Assembly: GCA_016195405.1 (NCBI GenBank)
Contig: JACPZP010000019.1
Span: 1-64,000 of the forward strand
Direction of reading: 5' to 3'
Origin: Planctomycetota bacterium
GTDB lineage: Bacteria; Planctomycetota; Planctomycetia; Gemmatales; Gemmataceae
DNA length: 64,000 bases
The notes below the pieces were generated by a model, which was not told the DNA's origin, searched no databases, and worked only from the letters and a program-made list of their open reading frames with translations. Positions 56,447 to 64,000 of the stretch are shown here, piece after piece (the stretch's first letter is position 1; every line of letters begins with the position of its first letter). A program made the translations under genes and the position numbers.

Positions 56447-57427
56447 TCATTTCGGGATGCCAGCAAGCTGTTGAATTTCTTCCAGAGTATCAGCACTTTC
56501 CAGAGCGGTAACGATTCGATCCAGTCGAGCAGTGTCTTGAATCTTGCGTATTTCCTCGATTAGCTCCAGCCCTTTGGAGCCAAACTTGAGCTTCAGTCCC
56601 AAACGGATGGCTTTCTGAAGGCCTTCCTCTCGGCCCTCCTCTCGGCCCTCCTCTCGGCCCTTTTCGAGGCCCTTTTCCAGGCCTTCTTCCATTGCCAGTC
56701 TTTCAATACTTGTTACGTACGGCATCTTCTTATCCTCCTCGAGTTTTTCCATATCCGATCGAAACTTCAATTCCAGTTCCTTCGGGAGTTGAAGCAACCA
56801 GTCAATCAAGCGGAACAGGCGTCGGACTTCCTGGACACTCATCCCACGTTCATAGAGATTTCGAACCAAGCTGAACTTGCGGTCTTTGCGATCGGCGGGC
56901 GCCTTGCGGGTTTGCAACGCCGCCAAGTGAGCTAACACAACCTTTGCCATCGGGTTCGTGCTCTGTTCCAGTTCTTCCGCTCGGGCCACATAGTCGAGCA
57001 GCTTTACCGATGGAAATTGGAAGGCCGTTTTGCAGCCCCAGCGTGCGGTTTGATAGTGACTTGGCCGCCAACCAGCCCTTTCATCTCCGAGAACTGCCAA
57101 GCTAACCACTTCTCTATTATAACGATCGAGAATGCGGTAGTTGTAGCGGAACATGCGCTGCGCAAAGCCGGCTTCCTCTTGCGCTTGCAGCTCGATATGC
57201 AGGAGAAGCCAACTCTCTATTCCGTTTGGGAGCCAAACCTTGACCAGCTTGTCGACTTCTCCTCCGCCTTGCTCGGACTTGGCCATGATCTCGACCAGTT
57301 CCTTGTCGAGGAATTCGAATCCCCGTGACCAGTCAATATCTTTGTAAATCAAAGGGAAGAGGAGCCGCAGAAAGTCCTCGAAGTAGAGATCGAGCGCTTC
57401 CTTCCACGGACTGTCGAAATCAGCCAT
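56447..57427 (-). CDS. Rpn-family (PD-(D/E)xK) recombination-promoting nuclease-like protein
   Basis: The 326-residue protein begins DSPWKEALDLYFEDFLRLLF and contains LLLHIELQAQEEAGFAQRMFRY, the Rpn/YhgA-type nuclease signature with the E-x-Q active site, and ends with a helical tail of KGREEGREEGREEG units. A 12-bp tandem repeat (56621-56683) encodes that tail, so its length may vary. Rpn proteins cut DNA and promote recombination. It sits between the DUF58 and BatA-like genes, which is not its usual place. ATG 57427 starts the conserved part. Confidence 0.8.
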   Translation of the reverse strand: MADFDSPWKEALDLYFEDFLRLLFPLIYKDIDWSRGFEFLDKELVEIMAKSEQGGGEVDKLVKVWLPNGIESWLLLHIELQAQEEAGFAQRMFRYNYRILDRYNREVVSLAVLGDERAGWRPSHYQTARWGCKTAFQFPSVKLLDYVARAEELEQSTNPMAKVVLAHLAALQTRKAPADRKDRKFSLVRNLYERGMSVQEVRRLFRLIDWLLQLPKELELKFRSDMEKLEEDKKMPYVTSIERLAMEEGLEKGLEKGREEGREEGREEGLQKAIRLGLKLKFGSKGLELIEEIRKIQDTARLDRIVTALESADTLEEIQQLAGIPK

Positions 57428-57453
57428 GGCCGTAGGCTCCAGACCCATTAGAG

Positions 57454-58350
57454 TCAAAACCGCTTTTGCCTTTGCAAAAGATACTCCATCAAGGCGCGGT
57501 CGAAGCTCACGCTGGTGTCCATGGCCACGTAGTCGATGTTCGCTTTCGCGCATTCCTCGCGGTAGAAGTTCTGGAATTCGGTCAGCGACTTGAGATAATC
57601 GGGTTTCATGCCCCGCGCATCGAGCGTGAGCCGGCGGTCTTCTTCGACGTCCTCGAATTCGATTGTTCCTTCGAAGGGGAAGTGGACCTCCGCTTCGTCC
57701 AAGATGTGGAACAGGATCACGTCGTTGCCGCGGTGGCGCAGGTGGTGCAAGCTTTTGAGCACGGGATCGGGATCGGTCAAAAGGTCGCTGAAGATCATCA
57801 CCAGGCTCTTGCTGCGAATCATGGCGGCAAGCTGGTGGACGCATGGAGCGATGTCCGTGGTGCCCGATGGCTTCAGGTTCGCCAATATCGCCAGGATAGT
57901 GCCGAGCTGTGTCCGCTTGCTCCTGGGCGGCAAGCAGGTTTGAATTCGCGTGTCGAAGGTGACCAGGCCAACCGGGTCCTGTTGGTAGATCATCAGGTAA
58001 CCCAGGGCGGCGGCGAGACAGATGCCGTATTCGAACTTGGTCAATTCCTGTCGATACGTGTAGGCCATCGACGCCGACAGGTCCATCATCAAGTAACCGG
58101 TGACGTTGGTCTCGGCTTCGAATTTCTTTAAATAATACTTGTCGGTTTTGGCGAAGACGTTCCAGTCGAGGTCTTTGAGATCGTCGCCGGGCACATATTT
58201 GCGATGCTCGCTGAATTCGACGGAGAAGCCGTGGAACGGACTGGCGTGCAGTCCTTGGAGAAAGCCCTCGACGATAAACTTGGCGCGCAGATCGAGTCGG
58301 GCCACCTGGCGGATGACCTCGGGACGCAAGTACTTCTCGGGAGCGGCCAC
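57454..58350 (-). CDS. DUF58 (vWA-like) protein
   Basis: The 298-residue protein has the DUF58 signature FSEHRKYVPGDDLKDLDWNVFAKT and a vWA-like domain with DLSASM (metal-binding DxSxS) at about 89-95. It starts at GTG 58350, one base after the moxR stop, so the two are coupled. In MoxR systems DUF58 proteins bind or are acted on by the AAA+ ATPase. No TM segment is seen. Confidence 0.92.
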   Translation of the reverse strand: MAAPEKYLRPEVIRQVARLDLRAKFIVEGFLQGLHASPFHGFSVEFSEHRKYVPGDDLKDLDWNVFAKTDKYYLKKFEAETNVTGYLMMDLSASMAYTYRQELTKFEYGICLAAALGYLMIYQQDPVGLVTFDTRIQTCLPPRSKRTQLGTILAILANLKPSGTTDIAPCVHQLAAMIRSKSLVMIFSDLLTDPDPVLKSLHHLRHRGNDVILFHILDEAEVHFPFEGTIEFEDVEEDRRLTLDARGMKPDYLKSLTEFQNFYREECAKANIDYVAMDTSVSFDRALMEYLLQRQKRF

Positions 58351-58351
58351 G

Positions 58352-59374
<1,023 letters not shown>

Positions 59375-59775
59375 GCGTTGGGGGAGTGGCTAGTGGTTTT
59401 AGTAGTTAGTTCATTCCGTGAATCCATTCTAATCGAGAACGCGGAACGAGACCAAGGCGATTCAGGCTCAGCGCCAACCTCACCGCCAAGCCCGCCACGC
59501 AGTTTGGCGGGCAGCTCATCGACGTAAACGACATTATCATAAGCCGTTGCGACAAACTTTGTAGCTGCCCGCCACACCGCCAAACTCACATACCTCTCCT
59601 ACGAGTCTGCCCATTTTTTTCGATGGTTTCTTAACGGCGGCACACAACCGACATTGACAAGATTGTTCGCACTTCTTATAGCGCTCGCCCTCGCGTTGTC
59701 ATTGCAATGGGGGACCATCCGCGCGGCTGACCCTAACCGGTTCGCCGGCCGCGGCGTTTGCTTGGGGGACAACTC
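59375..59775. other. Divergent intergenic region with inverted repeat
   Basis: No gene is supported. It must contain promoters for moxR (minus) and the FlgI-like gene (plus), but none is clear. It holds an inverted repeat of TGGCGGGCAGCT (59505-59516) and its reverse complement (59563-59574), flanked by further ACCGCCAA words. Confidence 0.5.
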
Positions 59776-61575
59776 ATGAAGCGTTGTTTCTGGGCCGCCT
59801 CTTTTATCGCGCTGGGCTTGGCCGGCTGTTTGGGCCCTCAGGCGCGCATGCAATCCTCCGAGGAAAGCGAACGCGAGAAAGATCTCGAAACGCACACCGT
59901 CGGCTCCGTGACCGACGTTGCCAACGTGGTGTCCGCCAACGTCGGCGGCTACGGAATTGTCACCAATTTGAACGGCACAGGGCATTCGCCTCCGGGAAGC
60001 TACCGGACGATGCTCGAAAAATACTTGCGTCAGAACCGCATCGAAAATCCTAAGGCCCTCCTCGATTCGCCGGATAACGCCTTGGTATTGGTGTCTGCGT
60101 TCATCCCGCCCGGTGCGCGCAAAGGCGAGCTGATCGACGTCGAAATCACGCTGCCGCCTGGAAGCAAGGCGACAAGCCTGCACGGCGGCTACTTGCAGCT
60201 TTGCGAGTTGAGGGATTTCAATACGACGCATGGGGTCAATCCGGACTATCAAGGCGCCGACCGCATGTTGATGGGCCACGTCCACGCCAAGGCAAAGGGC
60301 AACTTGCTGGTTGGCCTGAGCGCTCCGGGCGAGCCGGCCGAGATGCGGCGCGGGCGCATCTGGCAGGGCGCCGTGTGCCTGGACAGCCGGCCCTTTTACC
60401 TGGTGCTGAAGAAGGACGACCAATCGGCCCGCGTCGCCAATGCCGTCGCCGAACGGATCAACTTCATGTTCCGAGACGACCCGCGCAAACAGCAAGCCAT
60501 CATGCAAAATCGCGACCTTTTCCTTCTCGGCGAAGTCACCGGTCAACTGAATAACACACAGGAGCCGATGGCCACGGGCGAAGTCGCCAAGGCGCTCAAC
60601 AAGGAAATCATCAACGTCCGCGTGCCCTACGCCTACCGATTCAATCCCGAGCGCTACCTGCGCGTGGCCCGGCTGATGCCCTTGCGTGAAGTGCCTGAGC
60701 AACAAGCACGCTATCGAAAGCGATTGCAAAAAATGCTGCTCGATCCTGCGGACACTATCCGGGCGGCGCTGCGGCTTGAGGCGTTGGGCAAGGAAAGCAT
60801 TCCGGCGCTCAAAACCGGCCTGGCGAGTGATCATGCGCTGGTGCGTTTCGCTTCGGCCGAGGCTTTGACGTACTTGGGCAGCACGGCCGGCGTCCATGAA
60901 TTGGCCGAGCTAGCCAAGGATCGGGAACGCGTCGAGTGGAGGAATTTCTGCCTCTTGGCGATAGCCGGCTTAGACGAAAGCGTGTGCCGGTCGAAGCTGG
61001 AAGAGATGCTGAGCTTCGATGACATTGAGCTGCGCTGCGGCGCCTTCGTGGCCCTGCGAAGATTGCAGGATAGCTACTTCACCGAAAACTATTACCAGGA
61101 ATGCCTTCGGAAGAAGGTGAAGTACACCTTGCCTTTAGGCGCGGAGCGCCTGGGCGGCACATTCTGGCTGCATCATTTGGCGTCAGGCTCGCCGAAGCTG
61201 GCATATTTCGCGGTGGAAAGACGGTCGGAAGTGGTGCTGTTCGGCGACGACATCCAGCTGGTGACGCCGGTCAAGCTCCTCGTCGGCCCCGAGTTTACCG
61301 TGACTGCCGAAGCCGGCGACGACCGCGTCACGGTCAGCCGTATCACCACCGAAGGCATGCAACAACGTCAGTGCGCGTTGCATCTGGACGAGGTCTTGCG
61401 CACCATCGCGGCCATGGGTGGACAATATCCCGAAGCGGTCGATTTACTTCGCAAGCTCGACGACCGACGGGGCCTCAACTGCCGCATTGGCGTCAACTGC
61501 CTGCCGCACGCCGTCTCCGTGGACGCGCTGGCCGAAGAAGGCCGCAATCCCAGCCACCTCAACGCTTCGCGCTAA
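59776..61575 (+). CDS. Lipoprotein with FlgI-like domain and HEAT-like repeats
   Basis: The 599-residue protein has a lipobox (FIALGLAGC, Cys18), a FlgI (flagellar P-ring)-like region (about 44-300; NVGGYGIVTNLNGTG at 55-69, LVLVSAFIPPGARKGELIDV, LLVGLS) and a helical HEAT-like region (about 320-460; IRAALRLEALGKESIPALKT, ALVRFASAEALTYLG). The tail (460-599) is beta-rich. FlgI forms the ring around the flagellar rod; here it is a lipoprotein without neighbouring flagellar genes, so it may form a different envelope ring. ATG 59776 follows GGGGGA. Confidence 0.7.
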   Translation: MKRCFWAASFIALGLAGCLGPQARMQSSEESEREKDLETHTVGSVTDVANVVSANVGGYGIVTNLNGTGHSPPGSYRTMLEKYLRQNRIENPKALLDSPDNALVLVSAFIPPGARKGELIDVEITLPPGSKATSLHGGYLQLCELRDFNTTHGVNPDYQGADRMLMGHVHAKAKGNLLVGLSAPGEPAEMRRGRIWQGAVCLDSRPFYLVLKKDDQSARVANAVAERINFMFRDDPRKQQAIMQNRDLFLLGEVTGQLNNTQEPMATGEVAKALNKEIINVRVPYAYRFNPERYLRVARLMPLREVPEQQARYRKRLQKMLLDPADTIRAALRLEALGKESIPALKTGLASDHALVRFASAEALTYLGSTAGVHELAELAKDRERVEWRNFCLLAIAGLDESVCRSKLEEMLSFDDIELRCGAFVALRRLQDSYFTENYYQECLRKKVKYTLPLGAERLGGTFWLHHLASGSPKLAYFAVERRSEVVLFGDDIQLVTPVKLLVGPEFTVTAEAGDDRVTVSRITTEGMQQRQCALHLDEVLRTIAAMGGQYPEAVDLLRKLDDRRGLNCRIGVNCLPHAVSVDALAEEGRNPSHLNASR

Positions 61576-61577
61576 GA

Positions 61578-61633
61578 GTAGGACGGTTTTGCAAACCGTC
61601 TCATTGAATGGACGGATTGCAAATCCGTCCTAC
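61578..61633. repeat. Palindromic repeat family A, copy 4
   Basis: GTAGGACGGTTTTGCAAACC...GACGGATTGCAAATCCGTCCTAC, sitting exactly in the gap between the stops of the convergent FlgI-like and HinT genes. Confidence 0.9.
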
Positions 61634-61639
61634 GAGCTT

Positions 61640-61984
61640 TCATCCAGGCGGCCAAGTCATGTCGCGACCGCCCAGGAGATGGAAGTGCAGGTGCGGGACC
61701 GTCTGGCCGCCGCGGTCGAGACAATTCACCACCAACCGATAGCCGTCATTCAAGCCAAAATCCTTCGCCAACCGCGCTGCCACCAAATGCATGTGTCCAA
61801 GTAGGTCACGGTCGTCGTCCGTCAAATCGGAATGGGTTGGAATCGCTTTTTTTGGAATGATCAAAACGTGCGTGGGCGCCTGGGGATGAAGGTCCCGAAA
61901 CGCCAAGCAACGTTCGTCCTCGAAGACGATGTTCGCTGATATCTCGCGATCGATGATTTTTTGGAAAATGTCGTCTTGCATCAT
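61640..61984 (-). CDS. HinT-type purine nucleoside phosphoramidase
   Basis: The 114-residue protein has the HIT triad HLHFHLLGGR (His98, His100, His102), IFQKIIDREISANIVFEDE and HVLIIPKKAIPTH, the standard HinT pattern. HinT proteins cleave AMP-lysine and aminoacyl-AMP-type phosphoramidates. Length is typical (about 114). It ends against the family A palindrome. A larger HIT protein is at 4746-5216. Confidence 0.95.
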   Translation of the reverse strand: MMQDDIFQKIIDREISANIVFEDERCLAFRDLHPQAPTHVLIIPKKAIPTHSDLTDDDRDLLGHMHLVAARLAKDFGLNDGYRLVVNCLDRGGQTVPHLHFHLLGGRDMTWPPG

Positions 61985-62023
61985 GCGGCACCTCGCTTCC
62001 GCGCCGAACTGTTCGTTTAAACA

Positions 62024-62038
62024 GGCTCGCGGCTAAAC
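62024..62038. repeat. Half-site of palindromic repeat family B
   Basis: GGCTCGCGGCTAAAC, an exact right arm without a left arm, 31 bases before the RNase HII-like ATG. It may be the remnant of an incomplete element. Confidence 0.7.
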
Positions 62039-62068
62039 TTGTGTTGCAGGCCCTAATATATTAGCGGA

Positions 62069-63034
62069 ATGACCGGCGACGTTTGGCACATCGGCGTGGA
62101 TGAGGCCGGCTATGGTCCGAATCTTGGGCCATTCGTCATGTCCGTAGTGGCCTTCCGCTCGCCAGCCGCCGACCTTTGGGATTCCTTGAAGACGGCTGTA
62201 CGGCGGCATTCAGATCACGAGGACGGCCGCGTCCTGGTGGCCGACTCCAAACTCGTTCATTCCTCCGGCAAAGGCTTGCAATTGCTCGAATCTTGCGTGG
62301 GCCCGTTTCTGCGCGTGGCTGGCTGCGCCAACTATGCCGACTCGACACTTGGCGACCTCTTGAAACACCTATCTCGCTCAAGCCATGCGGACCTGCACGC
62401 GGAATGCTGGTTTCATGGCAAGACGGGCTTCCCTGTTGAAGCGGACTCCGCGGAACTAGACGCGCAAACGGAGCGCATTCAGGCGGCCTCCGAGAACGCG
62501 GGCCTCTCCTTCGGTCTGATTCAAAGCGCGATTGTGTGCCCGCCGCGCTTCAACGCCTTGATCGAGCGCTGGGACTCGAAAGCGGCCGTTTTGGGAATAT
62601 GCTTGGCGGATTTGTTAGGCGAGTGTCTCAAGACGCCGGCGAAGGAGCCGTTCGAAGTCGTCGTCGACAAGCATGGCGGTCGCAACTCCTACAGCGCGCT
62701 CCTACAACACGCGTTTCCAGATGGCATGGTTCTAGCGCGCGAGGAAGGTGCGGCCCGCAGCATCTACGAAGTCCGCGGCACAAGTCGCAAGATAAACATC
62801 ACGTTCATGCCGCGCGCGGAACAAGCGTCGTTTTGTGTCGCTCTGGCGTCGATGGTCAGCAAATACGTGCGTGAAGCGCTGATGGGCGAGTTCAATCGAT
62901 TTTGGCTGGCGAAGACACCGGGACTCAAGCCGACCGCCGGCTATCCGGGCGACGCGGAGAGGTTCTTCCGGGACATCCTACCGGCCCTCGCCGGGCTGGG
63001 GGTTTCCAAGGAGAAAATCTGGCGATGCCGATAG
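62069..63034 (+). CDS. Divergent RNase HII-like protein
   Basis: The 321-residue protein opens with GVDEAGYGPNLGPFVMSVV (Asp11, Glu12), the RNase HII motif D-E-A-G-x-G-P, continues with VVVDKHGGRNSYS (third Asp) and EQASFCVALASMVSKYVREAL, equivalent to the A-S-I-x-A-K-x-x-R-D helix, and ends with GYPGDAERF. RNase HII cleaves RNA-DNA hybrids. It is longer and more diverged than the usual 200-220-residue enzyme, so its substrate may differ. ATG 62069. Confidence 0.75.
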   Translation: MTGDVWHIGVDEAGYGPNLGPFVMSVVAFRSPAADLWDSLKTAVRRHSDHEDGRVLVADSKLVHSSGKGLQLLESCVGPFLRVAGCANYADSTLGDLLKHLSRSSHADLHAECWFHGKTGFPVEADSAELDAQTERIQAASENAGLSFGLIQSAIVCPPRFNALIERWDSKAAVLGICLADLLGECLKTPAKEPFEVVVDKHGGRNSYSALLQHAFPDGMVLAREEGAARSIYEVRGTSRKINITFMPRAEQASFCVALASMVSKYVREALMGEFNRFWLAKTPGLKPTAGYPGDAERFFRDILPALAGLGVSKEKIWRCR

Positions 63035-63610
63035 GACGTCCGGAAAGAACTTCGTAGGACAGGCAGCCTTGCCTGCCGGAATGACCTTGGAACACGCAGG
63101 CTGCGTGTTCCTACGAATACACAATTTGGCGCGGGTAGCGGTTCCTCATCTGGAAGAGCAGGCTGTTAAGCGATGCCAATTCCAGCAATGTTCCGGGAAC
63201 CAAGTGGACCGGCTGATTGTTGTAATAGATGACCAGGAGATCGGGGTGCGTACAGCGGGCAACCCAGGGATCTCCGCGAAGGCGAGGGTCAAGCAACGAT
63301 GGGCGACTTGGGGCCACACAGAAATTCCTACGGGGCCTAATGCGCAGTGTGGTTTCCATCTTCCTTGTCTCCGTCCCTATCGCCCCCTTTCCCCAGATTC
63401 GCGAATGCGATGCCAAATCGCTCCCACGGAACGCGAGAATCGAATGATGCGCATAACCTATGACGGAAAAGCAACTTATGGAAAACGGTTGCGAAGATTG
63501 GCATAGCCGCGTGTACCACGGCGGGCGCGGCTCTTTGTTCAATTGTGCCCGGCACAATAGAGCAAAATTGCGTATTCGAGGGTCGGGTCCGTTTTTAGAG
63601 ACACGTCCGA
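63035..63610. other. Intergenic region, no supported gene
   Basis: This 576-base stretch has one palindrome at 63053-63115. A 148-codon frame on the minus strand (63111-63557) has no recognisable domain and includes a PSLLDPRLRGD peptide, a composition typical of translated intergenic repeats, so it is not called. Confidence 0.6.
63053..63115. repeat. Palindromic repeat family I
   Basis: CGTAGGACAGGCAGCCTTGC at the left and GCGTGTTCCTACG at the right share a CGTAGGA/TCCTACG tip, with an inner GCAGGCTGC word. It is 19 bases after the RNase HII-like stop. Confidence 0.65.
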
Positions 63611-64000
63611 TTACTTTTGCTTACTTTGCACGAAGCGTTCCAACCAGGCCAGGTCCCATTCCATTTTCGCGCGGCGGTGGCGGTACTTCATCACACCGTG
63701 TCCCTCACCAGGGTACACGATCAGCTCCGTCGGCACGTGCAGGTACTCCTTGAGGGCGCGATAAAGCATGCGGCTCTGGCCCGGCGGGCAGCGCTCGTCG
63801 TTGGCGCCCACGTGGATCAAGGTCGGCGTGCGAATCTTGTCGAGGCTGTACGTGGACGACGCTTTGTGATACGTGTCGGCGGAACTCCAAGGGAATCCTT
63901 TCTTGAACACCATGGAGTACGCCGGCTCGTCGTTGCTGCCCCATTCCATGACGGCATCGACAATGCCCGCTCCGGAGATGGCCGCCTTGAAGCGGTTCGT
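63611..64000 (-). CDS. S9-family prolyl oligopeptidase-like peptidase, C-terminal fragment
   Basis: The frame is open to the window edge, giving the last 129 residues. NRFKAAISGAGIVD, the Asp in VGANDERCPP and the His in PGEGHGVMKY match the C-terminal catalytic part of S9 (prolyl oligopeptidase/acylaminoacyl-peptidase) enzymes. The nucleophile serine and the beta-propeller, if any, are outside the window. It ends LERFVQSKQK. Confidence 0.85.
   Translation of the reverse strand, partial: TNRFKAAISGAGIVDAVMEWGSNDEPAYSMVFKKGFPWSSADTYHKASSTYSLDKIRTPTLIHVGANDERCPPGQSRMLYRALKEYLHVPTELIVYPGEGHGVMKYRHRRAKMEWDLAWLERFVQSKQK

Noticed and set aside
63111-63557. 148-codon minus-strand frame
   Set aside because: Ends inside a palindrome, contains repeat-like peptide and no domain; no Shine-Dalgarno.

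Overview
The window looks like chromosomal DNA of a planctomycete, probably a Gemmata- or Isosphaera-type lineage. The markers are two PSCyt/PSD1 proteins (DUF1549/DUF1553, haem-like CxxCH motifs), two Tat-exported DUF1501 proteins, a HYExAFE-family protein, an ECF sigma factor next to a Ser/Thr kinase, tandem secretin-like and exported methyltransferase paralogues, and many small zinc-ribbon or single-TM proteins. GC content is high, many genes lack a strong Shine-Dalgarno, and gene order is patchy. No rRNA, tRNA, CRISPR array or prophage was seen.

Layout. 1-6.4 kb: end of a HEAT-repeat protein, small exported proteins, an SPFH protein, then a minus-strand run (TPM-domain protein, HIT protein, HYExAFE protein, sugar-phosphate isomerase). 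6.6-8.7 kb: hslVU, the two genes separated by a 36-bp inverted repeat. 8.7-12.6 kb: a compact signalling cluster of ECF sigma factor, Ser/Thr kinase fused to a UrtA/AmiC-type ligand-binding domain, RsbW-like ATPase and FHA protein. 12.7-20.4 kb (minus): DUF255 thioredoxin-like protein, MscS channel, recG, and a DUF3365 histidine kinase coupled to recG. 20.5-24.3 kb: mutM, a RAYT-type transposase flanked by palindromes, trpBA. 24.3-31.2 kb: DUF4058-like, RMD1-like and small proteins, ilvH, two DUF418 membrane proteins. 31.3-37.1 kb: PSCyt/PSD1 protein, a small toxin-antitoxin remnant, DUF1501, TMEM175-like channel. 37.4-46.8 kb: esterase-like protein with no nucleophile, cysC, lipoprotein, RCK/channel protein, second DUF1501, two secretin-like proteins, greA. 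47.0-53.0 kb: HtrA-like protease, two exported methyltransferases, small proteins, second PSCyt/PSD1. 53.0-59.4 kb (minus): MoxR / DUF58 / Rpn-like / secreted protein / BatA-like. 59.8-64.0 kb: lipoprotein combining a FlgI-like domain with HEAT-like repeats, HinT, divergent RNase HII-like protein, end of an S9 peptidase.

Two things stand out. The first is the 8.7-12.6 kb cluster, whose kinase carries a substrate-binding-protein domain with no membrane segment between the two, suggesting a cytosolic small-molecule sensor wired to transcription. The second is the density of long palindromic repeats of at least eight unrelated sequence families, placed almost always at gene ends; in three cases the palindrome supplies the stop codon of the gene, and one family brackets a RAYT transposase gene.
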